Assembly: GCF_963378105.1 (NCBI RefSeq)
Contig: NZ_OY726398.1
Coordinates: forward strand, 620,001 to 684,000
Source of the DNA: Mycolicibacter sp. MU0102
GTDB lineage: Bacteria; Actinomycetota; Actinomycetes; Mycobacteriales; Mycobacteriaceae
Direction: 5' to 3'
DNA length: 64,000 nucleotides
The notes beneath the pieces are model-generated. The model was not told where the DNA came from. It did no database searches and saw only the letters and a list, made by a program, of their open reading frames with translations. This document shows, one piece after another, positions 50,016 through 58,442 of the stretch; position 1 is the stretch's first letter; every line of letters starts with the position of its first letter. The position numbers and the translations under genes are program-made.

Positions 50016-51056
50016 ATGGACAACACTCCGACCGTGGCCGCCGTGGCCGTGGAATTCCCGTCTCACCAACACCGTCAAGGTGAGGTGATGGCCGCCCTGT
50101 CGGACTTCGCCGGCCCCGACTTTCAGCGCTTCGCCGCCCACAGTGGCGTCGCGACCCGTCAGCTGGCGCTGCCGTTGGCGCGGTACTCCAAGCTCAGTGG
50201 CTTCACCGAGGCGAATGACGAATACCTAGACATCGCACTCGATCTGAGTGAACGGGCGCTGCTGGCGGCGCTGGATCGCGCCGACATCGCGCCGGGTGAT
50301 ATCGATGTGGTGTTCTCGACGACGGTCACCGGCCTGGCCGTACCCTCGCTGGAAGGCCGATTGATGTCGCGGGTCGGGCTTCGGCCCGACGTCAAACGTG
50401 TCCCCCTGTTCGGCTTGGGCTGTGTCGCCGGCGCGGCGGGCCTGGCCCGGGTCCACGATTACCTCCGGGCGTTCCCGACTCACGTGGCGGCCCTTATCGC
50501 GGTCGAGCTCTGCTCCTTGACGGTTCAGCGCGAAGACCTTTCAGTACCAAATCTTGTTGCCGCCAGCCTGTTCGGTGACGGCGCCGCCGCGGTGATCGCA
50601 ACAGGCGCCCGACGGTACGCGAGCGGGCCCAGGCTCTTGGCCACTCGAAGCCAGACCTATCCCGACACCGATGACATCCTGGGCTGGAAGATCGGCAGCG
50701 AGGGATTCAGCATCGTGTTGTCTGTGGAGATCGCCACTGTCGTGGAGAAGTACCTCGGTGACAACGTCCGTGAATTCCTGGCTGATCATGGATTGGTCAG
50801 CGACGACATCTCGACCTGGATCGTGCATGCCGCCGGCCCGAAGATCATCGATGCGGTCGAGAACGTGCTTCGCCTGCGGTCGGATGCGCTGACGCCCACC
50901 CGAAATTCGTTACGTGACCACGGGAACCTGTCCTCGGTGTCGGTCCTGGATATTCTTGACGGCATCGAGTCCAATCCGCCGCCGCCTGGATCCCTTGGCC
51001 TCATGATCGCGATGGGGCCGGGCTTCTCCGCCGAACTCGTACTGTTGGAGTGGTAG
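50016..51056 (+). CDS. Type III polyketide synthase (alkylresorcinol/alkylpyrone type)
   Basis: A 346-residue chalcone/stilbene-synthase-fold enzyme. The triad is intact: Cys136 in GLGCVAGAAG, His271 in WIVHAAGPKI and Asn304 in HGNLSS. ELCSLTVQREDLSVPNLVAASLFGDGAAAVI is typical of the long-chain bacterial group. It condenses fatty acyl-CoA with malonyl-CoA to phenolic lipids or pyrones. The start at 50016 is set by the SigL-type promoter; the frame is open to an ATG at 49941, but those codons look non-coding. Three bases separate it from the methyltransferase. Similar enzymes of mycobacteria include Pks10, Pks11 and Pks18. Confidence 0.9.
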   Translation: MDNTPTVAAVAVEFPSHQHRQGEVMAALSDFAGPDFQRFAAHSGVATRQLALPLARYSKLSGFTEANDEYLDIALDLSERALLAALDRADIAPGDIDVVFSTTVTGLAVPSLEGRLMSRVGLRPDVKRVPLFGLGCVAGAAGLARVHDYLRAFPTHVAALIAVELCSLTVQREDLSVPNLVAASLFGDGAAAVIATGARRYASGPRLLATRSQTYPDTDDILGWKIGSEGFSIVLSVEIATVVEKYLGDNVREFLADHGLVSDDISTWIVHAAGPKIIDAVENVLRLRSDALTPTRNSLRDHGNLSSVSVLDILDGIESNPPPPGSLGLMIAMGPGFSAELVLLEW

Positions 51057-51058
51057 GC

Positions 51059-51559
51059 ATGTACTACTTACTGGTCCTGGCGGTGGGCGTTGAACGGCTC
51101 ATCGAATTGGTGGTGGCCAAAAACAACGCACGGTGGGCGTTCGCCAACGGCGGCGTCGAATTCGGGCACAGCCACTATCCGGTGATGGTCAGCATCCACT
51201 CGGCGCTGCTGGTCAGCTGCGTTGCCGAGGTGTGGGTGCTGCACCGACCGTTCATTCCCTGGCTGGGCTGGCCCATGTTTGCGGTCGCGGTCTTGAGTCA
51301 GGTGCTGCGCTGGTGGTGCGTGCGCACGCTCGGCCGGCGTTGGAATACTCAGGTGATCGTTCTGCCGGAAAGCCCGCTGGTGCAAGGCGGGCCGTATCGC
51401 TGGATCCGTCATCCCAACTATGTGGCAGTGGTACTCGAGGGGTTGGCGCTGCCGTTGATCCACACCGCCTGGCTGACCGCGCTCTGGTTCGGCCTGGCCA
51501 ACGCGGCGGTGTTGCGGGAACGGATTCGGGTGGAGAACGTCGCGCTGGGGTACCGGTGA
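51059..51559 (+). CDS. ICMT-family membrane methyltransferase
   Basis: A 166-residue membrane protein with about four TM helices and the ICMT signature: WWCVRTLGRRWNTQVIVLP, GGPYRWIRHPNYVAVVLEG, then LRERIRVENVALG with the SAM-binding Arg-His-Pro-x-Tyr part. In phenolic-lipid operons such enzymes O-methylate the ring (SrsB, BpsB). ATG at 51059; a GTG at 51050 is the alternative. Its stop overlaps the GTG of the flavoprotein. Confidence 0.9.
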   Translation: MYYLLVLAVGVERLIELVVAKNNARWAFANGGVEFGHSHYPVMVSIHSALLVSCVAEVWVLHRPFIPWLGWPMFAVAVLSQVLRWWCVRTLGRRWNTQVIVLPESPLVQGGPYRWIRHPNYVAVVLEGLALPLIHTAWLTALWFGLANAAVLRERIRVENVALGYR

Positions 51560-52572
51560 TCGGCTTCGACACCGACCTGCTGATCGTCGGTGGCGGGCCG
51601 GGGGGAATCGCCGCCGCGTTATGCGCTCGGCAGCAGGGACTTTCGGTAGTCGTTGCCGATCCCCGGGCCAGCCCGATCGACAAGGCCTGTGGGGAGGGCC
51701 TGATGCCGGGCGGGCTGGCCGTGTTGAAGTCGCTCGGGGTGGATCCGGTCGGTATGCCGCTGCGCGGCATCAACTATCTCGACGAGCAGCGCCGGGCCGA
51801 GGCGCCCTTTCGCAACGGCCCGGGGCGCGGCGTGCGGCGTACGACGTTGCACGCCGCCATGACCGATCAGGCCAAGCAGAACGACGTCGACTGGATCGCG
51901 ACGAAGGTGGACGACGTACGCCAAGATGCTGAGGGCGTCACGGCGGGCGGCATTCGGGCCAGATGGCTGATCGCCGCCGACGGACTGCACTCTGTTGTTC
52001 GCCGCGCCGTCGGGATCTCCTGTGTCGCGGGCTCTCCGCGGCGCTACGGGCTGCGCTGGCACTACCAGGTTCCGGCCTGGTCCGAGTTCGTCGAGGTCTA
52101 CTGGTCACGGTGGGGCGAGGCCTACGTGACGCCGGTGGAGCCGGGCCTGGTGGGGGTGGCCATCTTGTCGCCGCACCGCCCGCAGCTCGACTGGTTTCCG
52201 TCCCTGGCCGCCCGCCTCGCCGACTTTCAGCGCGGCCCTGCTCGCGGCTGCGGACCGATGCGGCAACTGGTTTCGCGCCGCGTCGCCGGGCGGGTGCTGC
52301 TGGTCGGTGACGCCGCCGGCTACGAGGATGCGCTGACCGGTGAGGGCGTGAGCCTGGCCGTCAAACAGGCCGAGGCCGCGGTGGCGGCGATCGTCGGTGA
52401 CAACCCCATGTCCTATGAGCGCGCCTGGCACTCGATCACGCGCCGCTATCGCCTGCTCACCCGCGGTCTGGTGCTGGCCAGCGCGTGGCAGCCGGCCCGA
52501 CGCGCTGTGGTTCCCGCCTGTTGTGCACTGCCGGCGGTGTTTGACCGCGCGGTGCATCTGCTGGCGCACTGA
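51556..52572 (+). CDS. FAD-dependent monooxygenase/oxidoreductase (GGR/SrsC-like)
   Basis: A 338-residue flavoprotein: DLLIVGGGPGGIAAALCARQQG, ACGEGLMPGGLAVLK (the GGR/hydroxylase motif), RWLIAADGLHSVVRRAVG and VLLVGDAAGYEDALTGEGVSLAVKQ. In the Streptomyces srs operon the third enzyme hydroxylates the methylated alkylresorcinol to a quinol; I infer the same here. GTG at 51556 overlaps the methyltransferase stop. It is the third gene of the unit and convergent with the HisC-like gene. Confidence 0.87.
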   Translation: MIGFDTDLLIVGGGPGGIAAALCARQQGLSVVVADPRASPIDKACGEGLMPGGLAVLKSLGVDPVGMPLRGINYLDEQRRAEAPFRNGPGRGVRRTTLHAAMTDQAKQNDVDWIATKVDDVRQDAEGVTAGGIRARWLIAADGLHSVVRRAVGISCVAGSPRRYGLRWHYQVPAWSEFVEVYWSRWGEAYVTPVEPGLVGVAILSPHRPQLDWFPSLAARLADFQRGPARGCGPMRQLVSRRVAGRVLLVGDAAGYEDALTGEGVSLAVKQAEAAVAAIVGDNPMSYERAWHSITRRYRLLTRGLVLASAWQPARRAVVPACCALPAVFDRAVHLLAH

Positions 52573-52589
52573 GTGTCCGCATTGAGGCG

Positions 52590-53621
52590 CTACTCGATGG
52601 CGGACAGCACCATCTGAGTGGAGCCGCGGGAGCCGACGGTGATGCGCACGGCTCCGTCGGGATAGTTCCGCACCCGCAGTCCGCTGTCGGCGAAGACCTC
52701 GCTCCACGGCCGGCCCGCCGCCGGCAGGTACACAAAGTTCGCGTGGGAATCGGTGGTGTACACCCCGGAGGCGCGCAGCCGGGTCCGCAGGTAGCTGCGT
52801 TCGGCGACGATATGGGCGATGCGCTGCTCCAGTTGTGCTTCTGCCTGGTAGGAGGCGGCCACCGCCACCGTGCAGCCGGCGCTGATACCGAACGGCAGCT
52901 GCATCGACCACAGCAGGCCGGCCAGCTCCGGTGCCGCCAATGCGTAGCCGATTCGGAGCCCGGCCAGACCGTAGGCCTTGGAGAAGGTGCGCAGCACAAT
53001 CACATTCGGGAAGCGCGCAATGAGCCGCGGGACGTCGATGCGCTGGTGCGGGGCGACGAATTCGATGTAGGCCTCGTCGAGCAGCACGATGGTGTCGGCA
53101 GGAACGTCGGCAACCAGCCGTTCGACGTCGGCGATGGTCTCCAAGGTCCCGGTCGGATTGTGCGGGCGGCATAACACCACCACCCGGGCATCGTCGGCGG
53201 CCCGGGCCATCGCGGTCAGATCGAGATGCCCATAGCCGTCGAGGGGGACGTCCACCGCGGTCAGACCGGCCATCTGGGCGAAGGCGGGATAGCCCTCAAA
53301 AGTGGGCTTGCTCAATACGATCCGTTCGCCAGGAGTCGCCGCCGTCTGCAGCACCCGCATGGCCAGCCCGGACGCCCCCGGGCCCAGCGCAACATTCTCC
53401 TCGCTCACCCCGGCATGCTCGGCCACCAGTCGGCGTAGCCGGGTGGGCAGGAATTCCGGATACCGGTTGGCGGCGCCGATGAAGTCAACCAGCGCTGCAT
53501 GCACCGCTGGCAGCGGCGGTAGCGGGTTCTCGTTGAGGGCCAACGCATACGGGTCGACGGCCGGCGGGAGTGCGTTGTCAGGATGCGTGGTGGCCGAATC
53601 CGCTCGCGCTGCCGAGGTCAT
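52590..53621 (-). CDS. HisC-like aminotransferase (PLP, fold type I)
   Basis: A 343-residue class I/II aminotransferase: ALNENPLPPLPAV, CRPHNPTGTLE, LLDEAYIEFVA and TFSKAYGLAGLRIGYAL with the PLP Lys215. It looks like histidinol-phosphate or aromatic aminotransferases, but it is not next to his genes and instead ends a four-gene biosynthetic unit. ATG at 53621 overlaps the stop of the KAS III-like gene (ATGA). It probably aminates a ketone made by the upstream enzymes; the true substrate is unknown. Confidence 0.9.
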   Translation of the reverse strand: MTSAARADSATTHPDNALPPAVDPYALALNENPLPPLPAVHAALVDFIGAANRYPEFLPTRLRRLVAEHAGVSEENVALGPGASGLAMRVLQTAATPGERIVLSKPTFEGYPAFAQMAGLTAVDVPLDGYGHLDLTAMARAADDARVVVLCRPHNPTGTLETIADVERLVADVPADTIVLLDEAYIEFVAPHQRIDVPRLIARFPNVIVLRTFSKAYGLAGLRIGYALAAPELAGLLWSMQLPFGISAGCTVAVAASYQAEAQLEQRIAHIVAERSYLRTRLRASGVYTTDSHANFVYLPAAGRPWSEVFADSGLRVRNYPDGAVRITVGSRGSTQMVLSAIE

Positions 53622-54649
53622 TGCGGTCGTCCGCCCCAGCGGATGGCCGCCGCGCCGGCGAAGTCGCCGGCGTGTGCGAAGCCGGCCATCACCACCACCT
53701 GGCCCGGCTGCACCCGGTTGCCGGTGATCGCCCGATCCAGATTGATCGGGATGCCGGCGCCGAACAGGTTGCCGCACTCATCGAAGGTGTCGACGTGTCG
53801 TGATTCGGGCACTTCGAGCGCTTCGCGCCAATTGCGCAGAAAGACCCGGTTGGGCTGATTGGTGACCAGGAGTCCGATATCCGAAGGAGACAGGCGGTTG
53901 CGATGACAGACCGCGAGCGCGACTTCGGGAACCTGCCGGTTCCCTCGTGCGAGCACCTTGGTGATCTTGTCTTCGGTGAATCCGATGTAGGCGGCGCCGG
54001 GACCGGGCTGCCACCACTTGCGGGGCGGGTCGGTGTTGTAGGTCATGTCGCCGGCGTACTGGCCGTAGGTCCGGCACTCGACGTCGATGATCGGGGACTG
54101 ATCTGATCGGGTCAGCAAGCCGACGGCGGCGCCGTCACCGGGAACCGACGCCTGCGATTTGCCGCGCACGGCGGGCTGATCGAAGACCTGGCCGGCGGCG
54201 TTCTGCGCAATCGCGATCAACGCGGTTTGCCCCGCGCCGGCCGCCAACAACTGCCGGGCCACGTTGATCCCCAGCACGAAAGCGGCGCATCCGCCGTTGT
54301 GCAGGTCCAGCACCGTAGACGGGCGCATCCCCAACCGGTGGGCGACGCCGCCGCCGGCGCCGCAGAACGGGATGTCCGGCAACTGGGTGTGGGTGATCAA
54401 GATATCGACGTTCTCTATGACCTCGCGACCGTGGCGCTCGATGATTCCCTGCGCCGCCCGCTCGATCATGTCGGCCGCGGTCTCGTCTTCTCCGACGTGA
54501 TGGCGGAATCGGGGCGCGCGGAACATCAGGTTGTCGCGCAACGTGTCGGACTCGGCGAACTCCGTGTAGTAGTCGGCGGCGATGGGCTCGCCGGGAAGGT
54601 AGCTGGAGACGTCGATCAGGCTGACTTCGGTTTCGCTGGATTGATTCAT
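53618..54649 (-). CDS. KAS III-like ketosynthase/acyltransferase lacking the catalytic His
   Basis: A 343-residue thiolase-fold protein. Cys121 in LHNGGCAAFVLG and Asn294 in ECGNLFGAGIP match FabH, but the FabH His of PHQAN is Asn264 here (TNQPN). Decarboxylative condensation would therefore be altered; such enzymes often act as acyltransferases or make C-C bonds without decarboxylation. Ends in the ATG of the aminotransferase and begins 7 bases after the SRPBCC gene. ATG at 54649. Confidence 0.85.
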   Translation of the reverse strand: MNQSSETEVSLIDVSSYLPGEPIAADYYTEFAESDTLRDNLMFRAPRFRHHVGEDETAADMIERAAQGIIERHGREVIENVDILITHTQLPDIPFCGAGGGVAHRLGMRPSTVLDLHNGGCAAFVLGINVARQLLAAGAGQTALIAIAQNAAGQVFDQPAVRGKSQASVPGDGAAVGLLTRSDQSPIIDVECRTYGQYAGDMTYNTDPPRKWWQPGPGAAYIGFTEDKITKVLARGNRQVPEVALAVCHRNRLSPSDIGLLVTNQPNRVFLRNWREALEVPESRHVDTFDECGNLFGAGIPINLDRAITGNRVQPGQVVVMAGFAHAGDFAGAAAIRWGGRPQ

Positions 54650-54656
54650 GATCGCC

Positions 54657-55322
54657 TCATCGCATCCAGAACGGGGTGACCGGCAGGTCATTGTGATGGC
54701 GGTATTCGGCAATCGCCTTCAGGTTCTTCATTTCCAGCAGGTGGCCGGCACTGAACATGTCCCAGAAGTCGCCGACCCAGACCGGGCGCTCGGGCGGAGC
54801 AGCGTCCGGATAGGGGTTGTGGTCGTAGAACGGGTGGTGGCAATTGGTCCACAGCACAACCGATCCGGGCTTGTTCAGTACGACCTGGGCGTCGACGATT
54901 CGGATCAGGTAGATCATCCACAGGTGGTCGGGCTGGTCCCATGCGCAGTGGTAGTCCACCGTGAGGGCTTCCCGGTTGGAGACGGTGCGGGTGTAGATCT
55001 TGGTCTCCGAACCCAGCCGGTCGTAGGCGAGCCAGAGGCCCTCCTCGTCGGTGGGGGTGAAGCCACGCAGGCTGTAGGTCCACTCTTCCAGGCATCGCGT
55101 ATCGGAGAGATAGTCGAACAATTCGTCCGGCGGACAGTCGATGTAGTCGTTGACGGTGCAGTAGTCGCCGAACACCACATCGTGGGGGTAGACCGAATGC
55201 ATCATCTCCATGATGATCGGGGTGGCGACCTCCCGGGGGCTGGTCTCGACCCGGACCAAGCCGTCGATGGGACCGGGCGTACCGGCGTGAACGCTGATAT
55301 CAGCGAGGGCGGGCAGCGACAT
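54657..55322 (-). CDS. SRPBCC/aromatase-cyclase-like protein
   Basis: A 221-residue protein. VFGDYCTVNDYIDCPPDELFDYLSDTRCLEEWTYSLRGF is the START-like start; DRLGSETKIYTRTVSNREALTVDY and the helical end AGHLLEMKNLKAIAEYR complete the fold. It may hold or cyclise an intermediate between the ThDP enzyme and the ketosynthase. The ATG at 55322 lies 23 bases inside the ThDP gene. I know no named family for it. Confidence 0.7.
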   Translation of the reverse strand: MSLPALADISVHAGTPGPIDGLVRVETSPREVATPIIMEMMHSVYPHDVVFGDYCTVNDYIDCPPDELFDYLSDTRCLEEWTYSLRGFTPTDEEGLWLAYDRLGSETKIYTRTVSNREALTVDYHCAWDQPDHLWMIYLIRIVDAQVVLNKPGSVVLWTNCHHPFYDHNPYPDAAPPERPVWVGDFWDMFSAGHLLEMKNLKAIAEYRHHNDLPVTPFWMR

Positions 55323-57048
55323 CGAATTGATCCTCCTCGTCGGTTGGAACATTGCCGTTATGACTAACTGAAGCAGTGGATTTCGCCGACGCGTCGGCCG
55401 AAAGGAACGGCGCGAACGGTGGAATCTCGTCGGCGGCGCATTCGATGCTGATCACCGTGGGCCCTTCGCGGTCCAAGGCCGAGGCCACGGCCGCGTGAAA
55501 TGTTTCGGCGTCGTCCACGTCGATCGCGCTGAGCCCGGGAAACATCGACGCCAGGCCGTCACCGAGCTGGCTGGGAGTGAAGCGGTTGTAGCTGTAGAAG
55601 CCGTCGTAGAACAACTGCTCGCGGGTGACGCACATGGCGTGCGCGTTGTTGTTCAGCAGTACGAACAGCACCGGAAGCCGGTACTGCACGGCGGTGTGGA
55701 TCTCCATGCCGTGCATGAAGAACGCACCGTCGCCGGCGATCACCACGGTGCGCCGGCTGCGGCCGAAGGCCATCCCGATCCCAGCCCCGAAGCTGTAGCC
55801 CATGCCGCCCATCCCCAATGCGACCAGGAAACGCCCGTCGCGCCGCGGCGGCAGGTAGTGGATGGCCGCAGCGCCGGTGTTGCCCGCATCGACGACGATG
55901 TCGGTCCCGGCCGGCAACGCTCGGTCCAGCACGGCCATCGCGTCGCGATAGCGCACCCCGGGGCCGGTGTAGGGCGGGGGACTCAATTCGGTGTGCGGCA
56001 CCGTCTCGGGCACCCGCAGCCACCGGGGGCGCCCGGCTCCCGAGAGCTCTCGGCAGATCGAGCGCAGGGAAACCCGCAGATCGGCTGTCTGCACGTGCGT
56101 ACACGGAACATAGGGCGGTGCCGAACCGATCGAGACCGTGTGGATGGAGCTCAGTGCCGCCTCGAGGCCGGCGCGGGCAGTCATCGTCAACCGGGTGCCC
56201 ACCACCAGGCACACCGCACTGCCGGTCAGGGCATCGGCGACCGCGGGGTGGCCCATGATGCCGGCCACGCCCAGTGTCGACGACGACCCCAGTCCCGACG
56301 TGCCCGAGACGTCCTTGGCGTCGGGAACGCACACCACTCGAGCCCGCAACAGTGCCCGCAGGTTCTCGAGGTCGGTGCGGGCGTCGTCGCGGGCCACCTG
56401 TTCGCCGGCGATGATCGTGACCGGTCCATGGGCGTTGCGCAGCGCGTGGATGATCGGATGCGGGTCGCTGATAACGACGGGATCGGCCTGGGCGTCGCCG
56501 TTGCGGTACGGACTGGCCGTCACGAAGCCCTGCTGAACGTCCTTGGGCAGCAGCAGCACCGCGGGCCCGCCGCCGCGTGCCGCGGCGATCGCGCGGGGCA
56601 GGGCAGTCACGATGTCTTCGGGGTTCATCACCCGCTCGCAGAAGACCGACACCGCCGAGAACAAAGCCTGCGCGTCGAGCGCACCGTTGCGACCACTGGT
56701 GTCTTGGAAACTGCCTCGACCGTCCAAGACGATCGGGGCCTGGCCCACCAGGGCCAGCACCGGAACTCGGCTGGCCAATGATTCCCCGAGTCCGGCAATC
56801 AGGTTCAGGGCGCCGCCACCCGACGTCGCGGCGACCACACCCAACCCGGCACCGCTTCGGCTGTAGCCGTCGGCCATGGTGGCGGCCGAGAACTCATGCT
56901 TGGCCAGCACCGCCGTGATGTCCGGACGGAAATACGCCGCATCGTAGAGATCTTCGATGTTCGCGCCGTCGACGCCGAAGATGTGACCGACCCCCATTGC
57001 CGCCAGCTGGGCGACGATGAAATCGACCACGGAAGCGATCCTGGACAT
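55300..57048 (-). CDS. Thiamine-diphosphate enzyme (acetolactate-synthase-like)
   Basis: A 582-residue ThDP enzyme: the N-terminal Glu in KHEFSAATMADGYSR, GALNLIAGLGESLASRVPVLALVGQAP, and the ThDP/Mg motif GDGAFFMHG ending in LLNNNAHAM. It resembles acetolactate synthase, benzaldehyde lyase and phosphonopyruvate decarboxylase; the substrate is unknown. It is preceded by a SigL-type promoter and begins a unit with SRPBCC, KAS III-like and HisC-like genes. ATG at 57048; AGGTGGG 7 bases before. The last 23 bases overlap the SRPBCC gene. Confidence 0.9.
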   Translation of the reverse strand: MSRIASVVDFIVAQLAAMGVGHIFGVDGANIEDLYDAAYFRPDITAVLAKHEFSAATMADGYSRSGAGLGVVAATSGGGALNLIAGLGESLASRVPVLALVGQAPIVLDGRGSFQDTSGRNGALDAQALFSAVSVFCERVMNPEDIVTALPRAIAAARGGGPAVLLLPKDVQQGFVTASPYRNGDAQADPVVISDPHPIIHALRNAHGPVTIIAGEQVARDDARTDLENLRALLRARVVCVPDAKDVSGTSGLGSSSTLGVAGIMGHPAVADALTGSAVCLVVGTRLTMTARAGLEAALSSIHTVSIGSAPPYVPCTHVQTADLRVSLRSICRELSGAGRPRWLRVPETVPHTELSPPPYTGPGVRYRDAMAVLDRALPAGTDIVVDAGNTGAAAIHYLPPRRDGRFLVALGMGGMGYSFGAGIGMAFGRSRRTVVIAGDGAFFMHGMEIHTAVQYRLPVLFVLLNNNAHAMCVTREQLFYDGFYSYNRFTPSQLGDGLASMFPGLSAIDVDDAETFHAAVASALDREGPTVISIECAADEIPPFAPFLSADASAKSTASVSHNGNVPTDEEDQFDVAARPR

Positions 57049-57077
57049 CTGCCCACCTAACTCGTGACGATGTCATT

Positions 57078-57105
57078 GACACGGTTTCCGTCGGGCATTG
57101 GTTCG
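57078..57105 (-). promoter_or_regulatory. SigL-type promoter of the ThDP operon
   Basis: On the minus strand, CGAACC (57105-57100), 16 bases, CGTGTC (57083-57078). The -35 has one change from TGAACC. Transcription would begin about 20 bases before the ATG at 57048, past AGGTGGG. Confidence 0.65.
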
Positions 57106-57140
57106 AAGGAGGCAACGGCGGGGCCGATTCCCCGGGGTTG

Positions 57141-57860
57141 TTACAGCGTGCGCTCCAGCAGGACCTGGCCGTTGTCTGCGGACACCACCTGAACCGAGGC
57201 GATCTGATCTGACGGTGTCGAGATGCTGGCGGCCGGCGTCGCGGTGCGCCCGGGTTCGGCGACCCAGGTCGCCAGCCGGGTCTGGCTGCCATCGCGGCCG
57301 ACCACCACCAGCGCCAGGGTGTCGTGGTGAGCGTTCACCGGCGCCAGGCAGACACAACTCAAATCGATGTAGCTGCCCCAGGATTCATCCTTGACCGCGA
57401 CCGTCGAGGCGAGCGCCGTCGTCCCGACCTGTGCCATCGGCACCGCATCGTGATGTGGGGACGGCGTGGTCACCGAGCCGATGCCGAGCAGGACACCGAC
57501 CCCGAGTACGGCGGCTGCCGCAGCCGATGCCGTCCACGTCATCAGCCGGGTACGCCGGCGCCGCCGGTGGACCTCGGTCAACAGGGCCGGGAGCAGGTAG
57601 GCCGGCGGGGGCGGCTCTATCGCGTCGGACTCGCTGATCGCAGCCACACACGTGCCGTCGAGCTGCGAGAGCAGGGCGGGCACGCCGCTGATCTCGGTCA
57701 CGGCGTCCCGGCACTGCGGACAGCCGGCCAGATGCCCCTCGAATTCCCGGCGGTCGGCCGCAGACAGCGAACCGAGCACGTAGGCGGCATCCCACATTGC
57801 GTAAGGGTGTTCAGTCTCGACCGACCCGCAGGCCGAGCCGAACTCTCGCGGCGACGTCAT
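57141..57860 (-). CDS. rslA: Zinc-binding anti-sigma factor RslA
   Basis: A 239-residue anti-sigma factor. The cytoplasmic ZAS domain (residues 15-65) has HLAGCPQC (His43, Cys47, Cys50), one TM helix lies at about 107-130, and the extracytoplasmic RskA-like domain has SYIDLSCVCLAPVN with a Cys pair that may sense redox state. It binds SigL and keeps it off RNA polymerase. Its first codon overlaps the sigL stop. A ZAS domain of the same kind is fused to a carotenoid oxygenase in the next gene but one. Confidence 0.9.
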   Translation of the reverse strand: MTSPREFGSACGSVETEHPYAMWDAAYVLGSLSAADRREFEGHLAGCPQCRDAVTEISGVPALLSQLDGTCVAAISESDAIEPPPPAYLLPALLTEVHRRRRRTRLMTWTASAAAAAVLGVGVLLGIGSVTTPSPHHDAVPMAQVGTTALASTVAVKDESWGSYIDLSCVCLAPVNAHHDTLALVVVGRDGSQTRLATWVAEPGRTATPAASISTPSDQIASVQVVSADNGQVLLERTL

Positions 57861-58393
57861 CGTGTCACCCCCATCTCCTGCAGGGCGAGTCGCAGAGCCC
57901 GCACCGCGTAGTGCAGGCGTGATTTCACCGTTCCCTCGGCGATCCCGAGGTCCGCGGCAGTCTGGCCCGTGCTCCAGCCACGGTAGTAGGACCGTTCGAT
58001 CACCGCCCGGTGCTCCGCCGACAGGTTGGTCATGGCGTCGGCGATCAACATCCGGTCCAGGGCGGTGTCCACCTCGTCGCGGGTGGGTTGCTCGGGCACG
58101 GTCGAGTCATCGAGCGGCGTGGCAACGGCATGGCGGTACTGCGCGCTGCGCCGTTCGTCGATGATCATGTTGCGCGCCACGGTGCACATCCAGGCCCGTG
58201 GTGACCGTTCGGTGTCGCCGATGACCTCCGGGTGCTGCCAGGCGCGCAGCAGCGTCTCCTGCACGACGTCTTCGGCGCGGCTGGCGTCACCGGTCAGGCG
58301 CAGCGCGTAGCGCCACAGCACCGCGGCGTGCTCGTCATAGAGCGCCTTCATCAGCGCGGCTTCGTGATCTGGCGGTATGCCAATGCGAGGCAA
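57857..58393 (-). CDS. sigL: ECF sigma factor SigL
   Basis: A 178-residue ECF sigma factor. Region 2 reads LYDEHAAVLWRYALRLTGDASRAEDVVQETLLRAWQHP; region 4 reads SAEHRAVIERSYYRGWSTGQTAADLGIAEGTVKSRLHYAVRALRLALQ. Both agree well with SigL as I remember it. AGGAGG lies 8 bases before the TTG at 58393; the GTG at 58402 is inside that Shine-Dalgarno. A SigL-type promoter ends 13 bases before 58402, so it is autoregulated. Its stop overlaps rslA. Confidence 0.92.
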   Translation of the reverse strand: MPRIGIPPDHEAALMKALYDEHAAVLWRYALRLTGDASRAEDVVQETLLRAWQHPEVIGDTERSPRAWMCTVARNMIIDERRSAQYRHAVATPLDDSTVPEQPTRDEVDTALDRMLIADAMTNLSAEHRAVIERSYYRGWSTGQTAADLGIAEGTVKSRLHYAVRALRLALQEMGVTR

Positions 58394-58414
58394 TCTGATC
58401 ACCTCCTGCCTAAT

Positions 58415-58442
58415 GACACGACGTGGGTGCCCGTCGGGTTCA
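58415..58442 (-). promoter_or_regulatory. SigL-type promoter of sigL-rslA
   Basis: On the minus strand, TGAACC (58442-58437), 16 bases, CGTGTC (58420-58415), an exact fit. The -35 overlaps the stop codon of the fusion gene. Transcription should start near 58408, just before the sigL Shine-Dalgarno. Confidence 0.8.

Noticed and set aside
55495..56781. Plus-strand open frame of 428 codons
   Set aside because: Antisense to the ThDP enzyme, whose motifs are complete; no start signal or motif on the plus strand.
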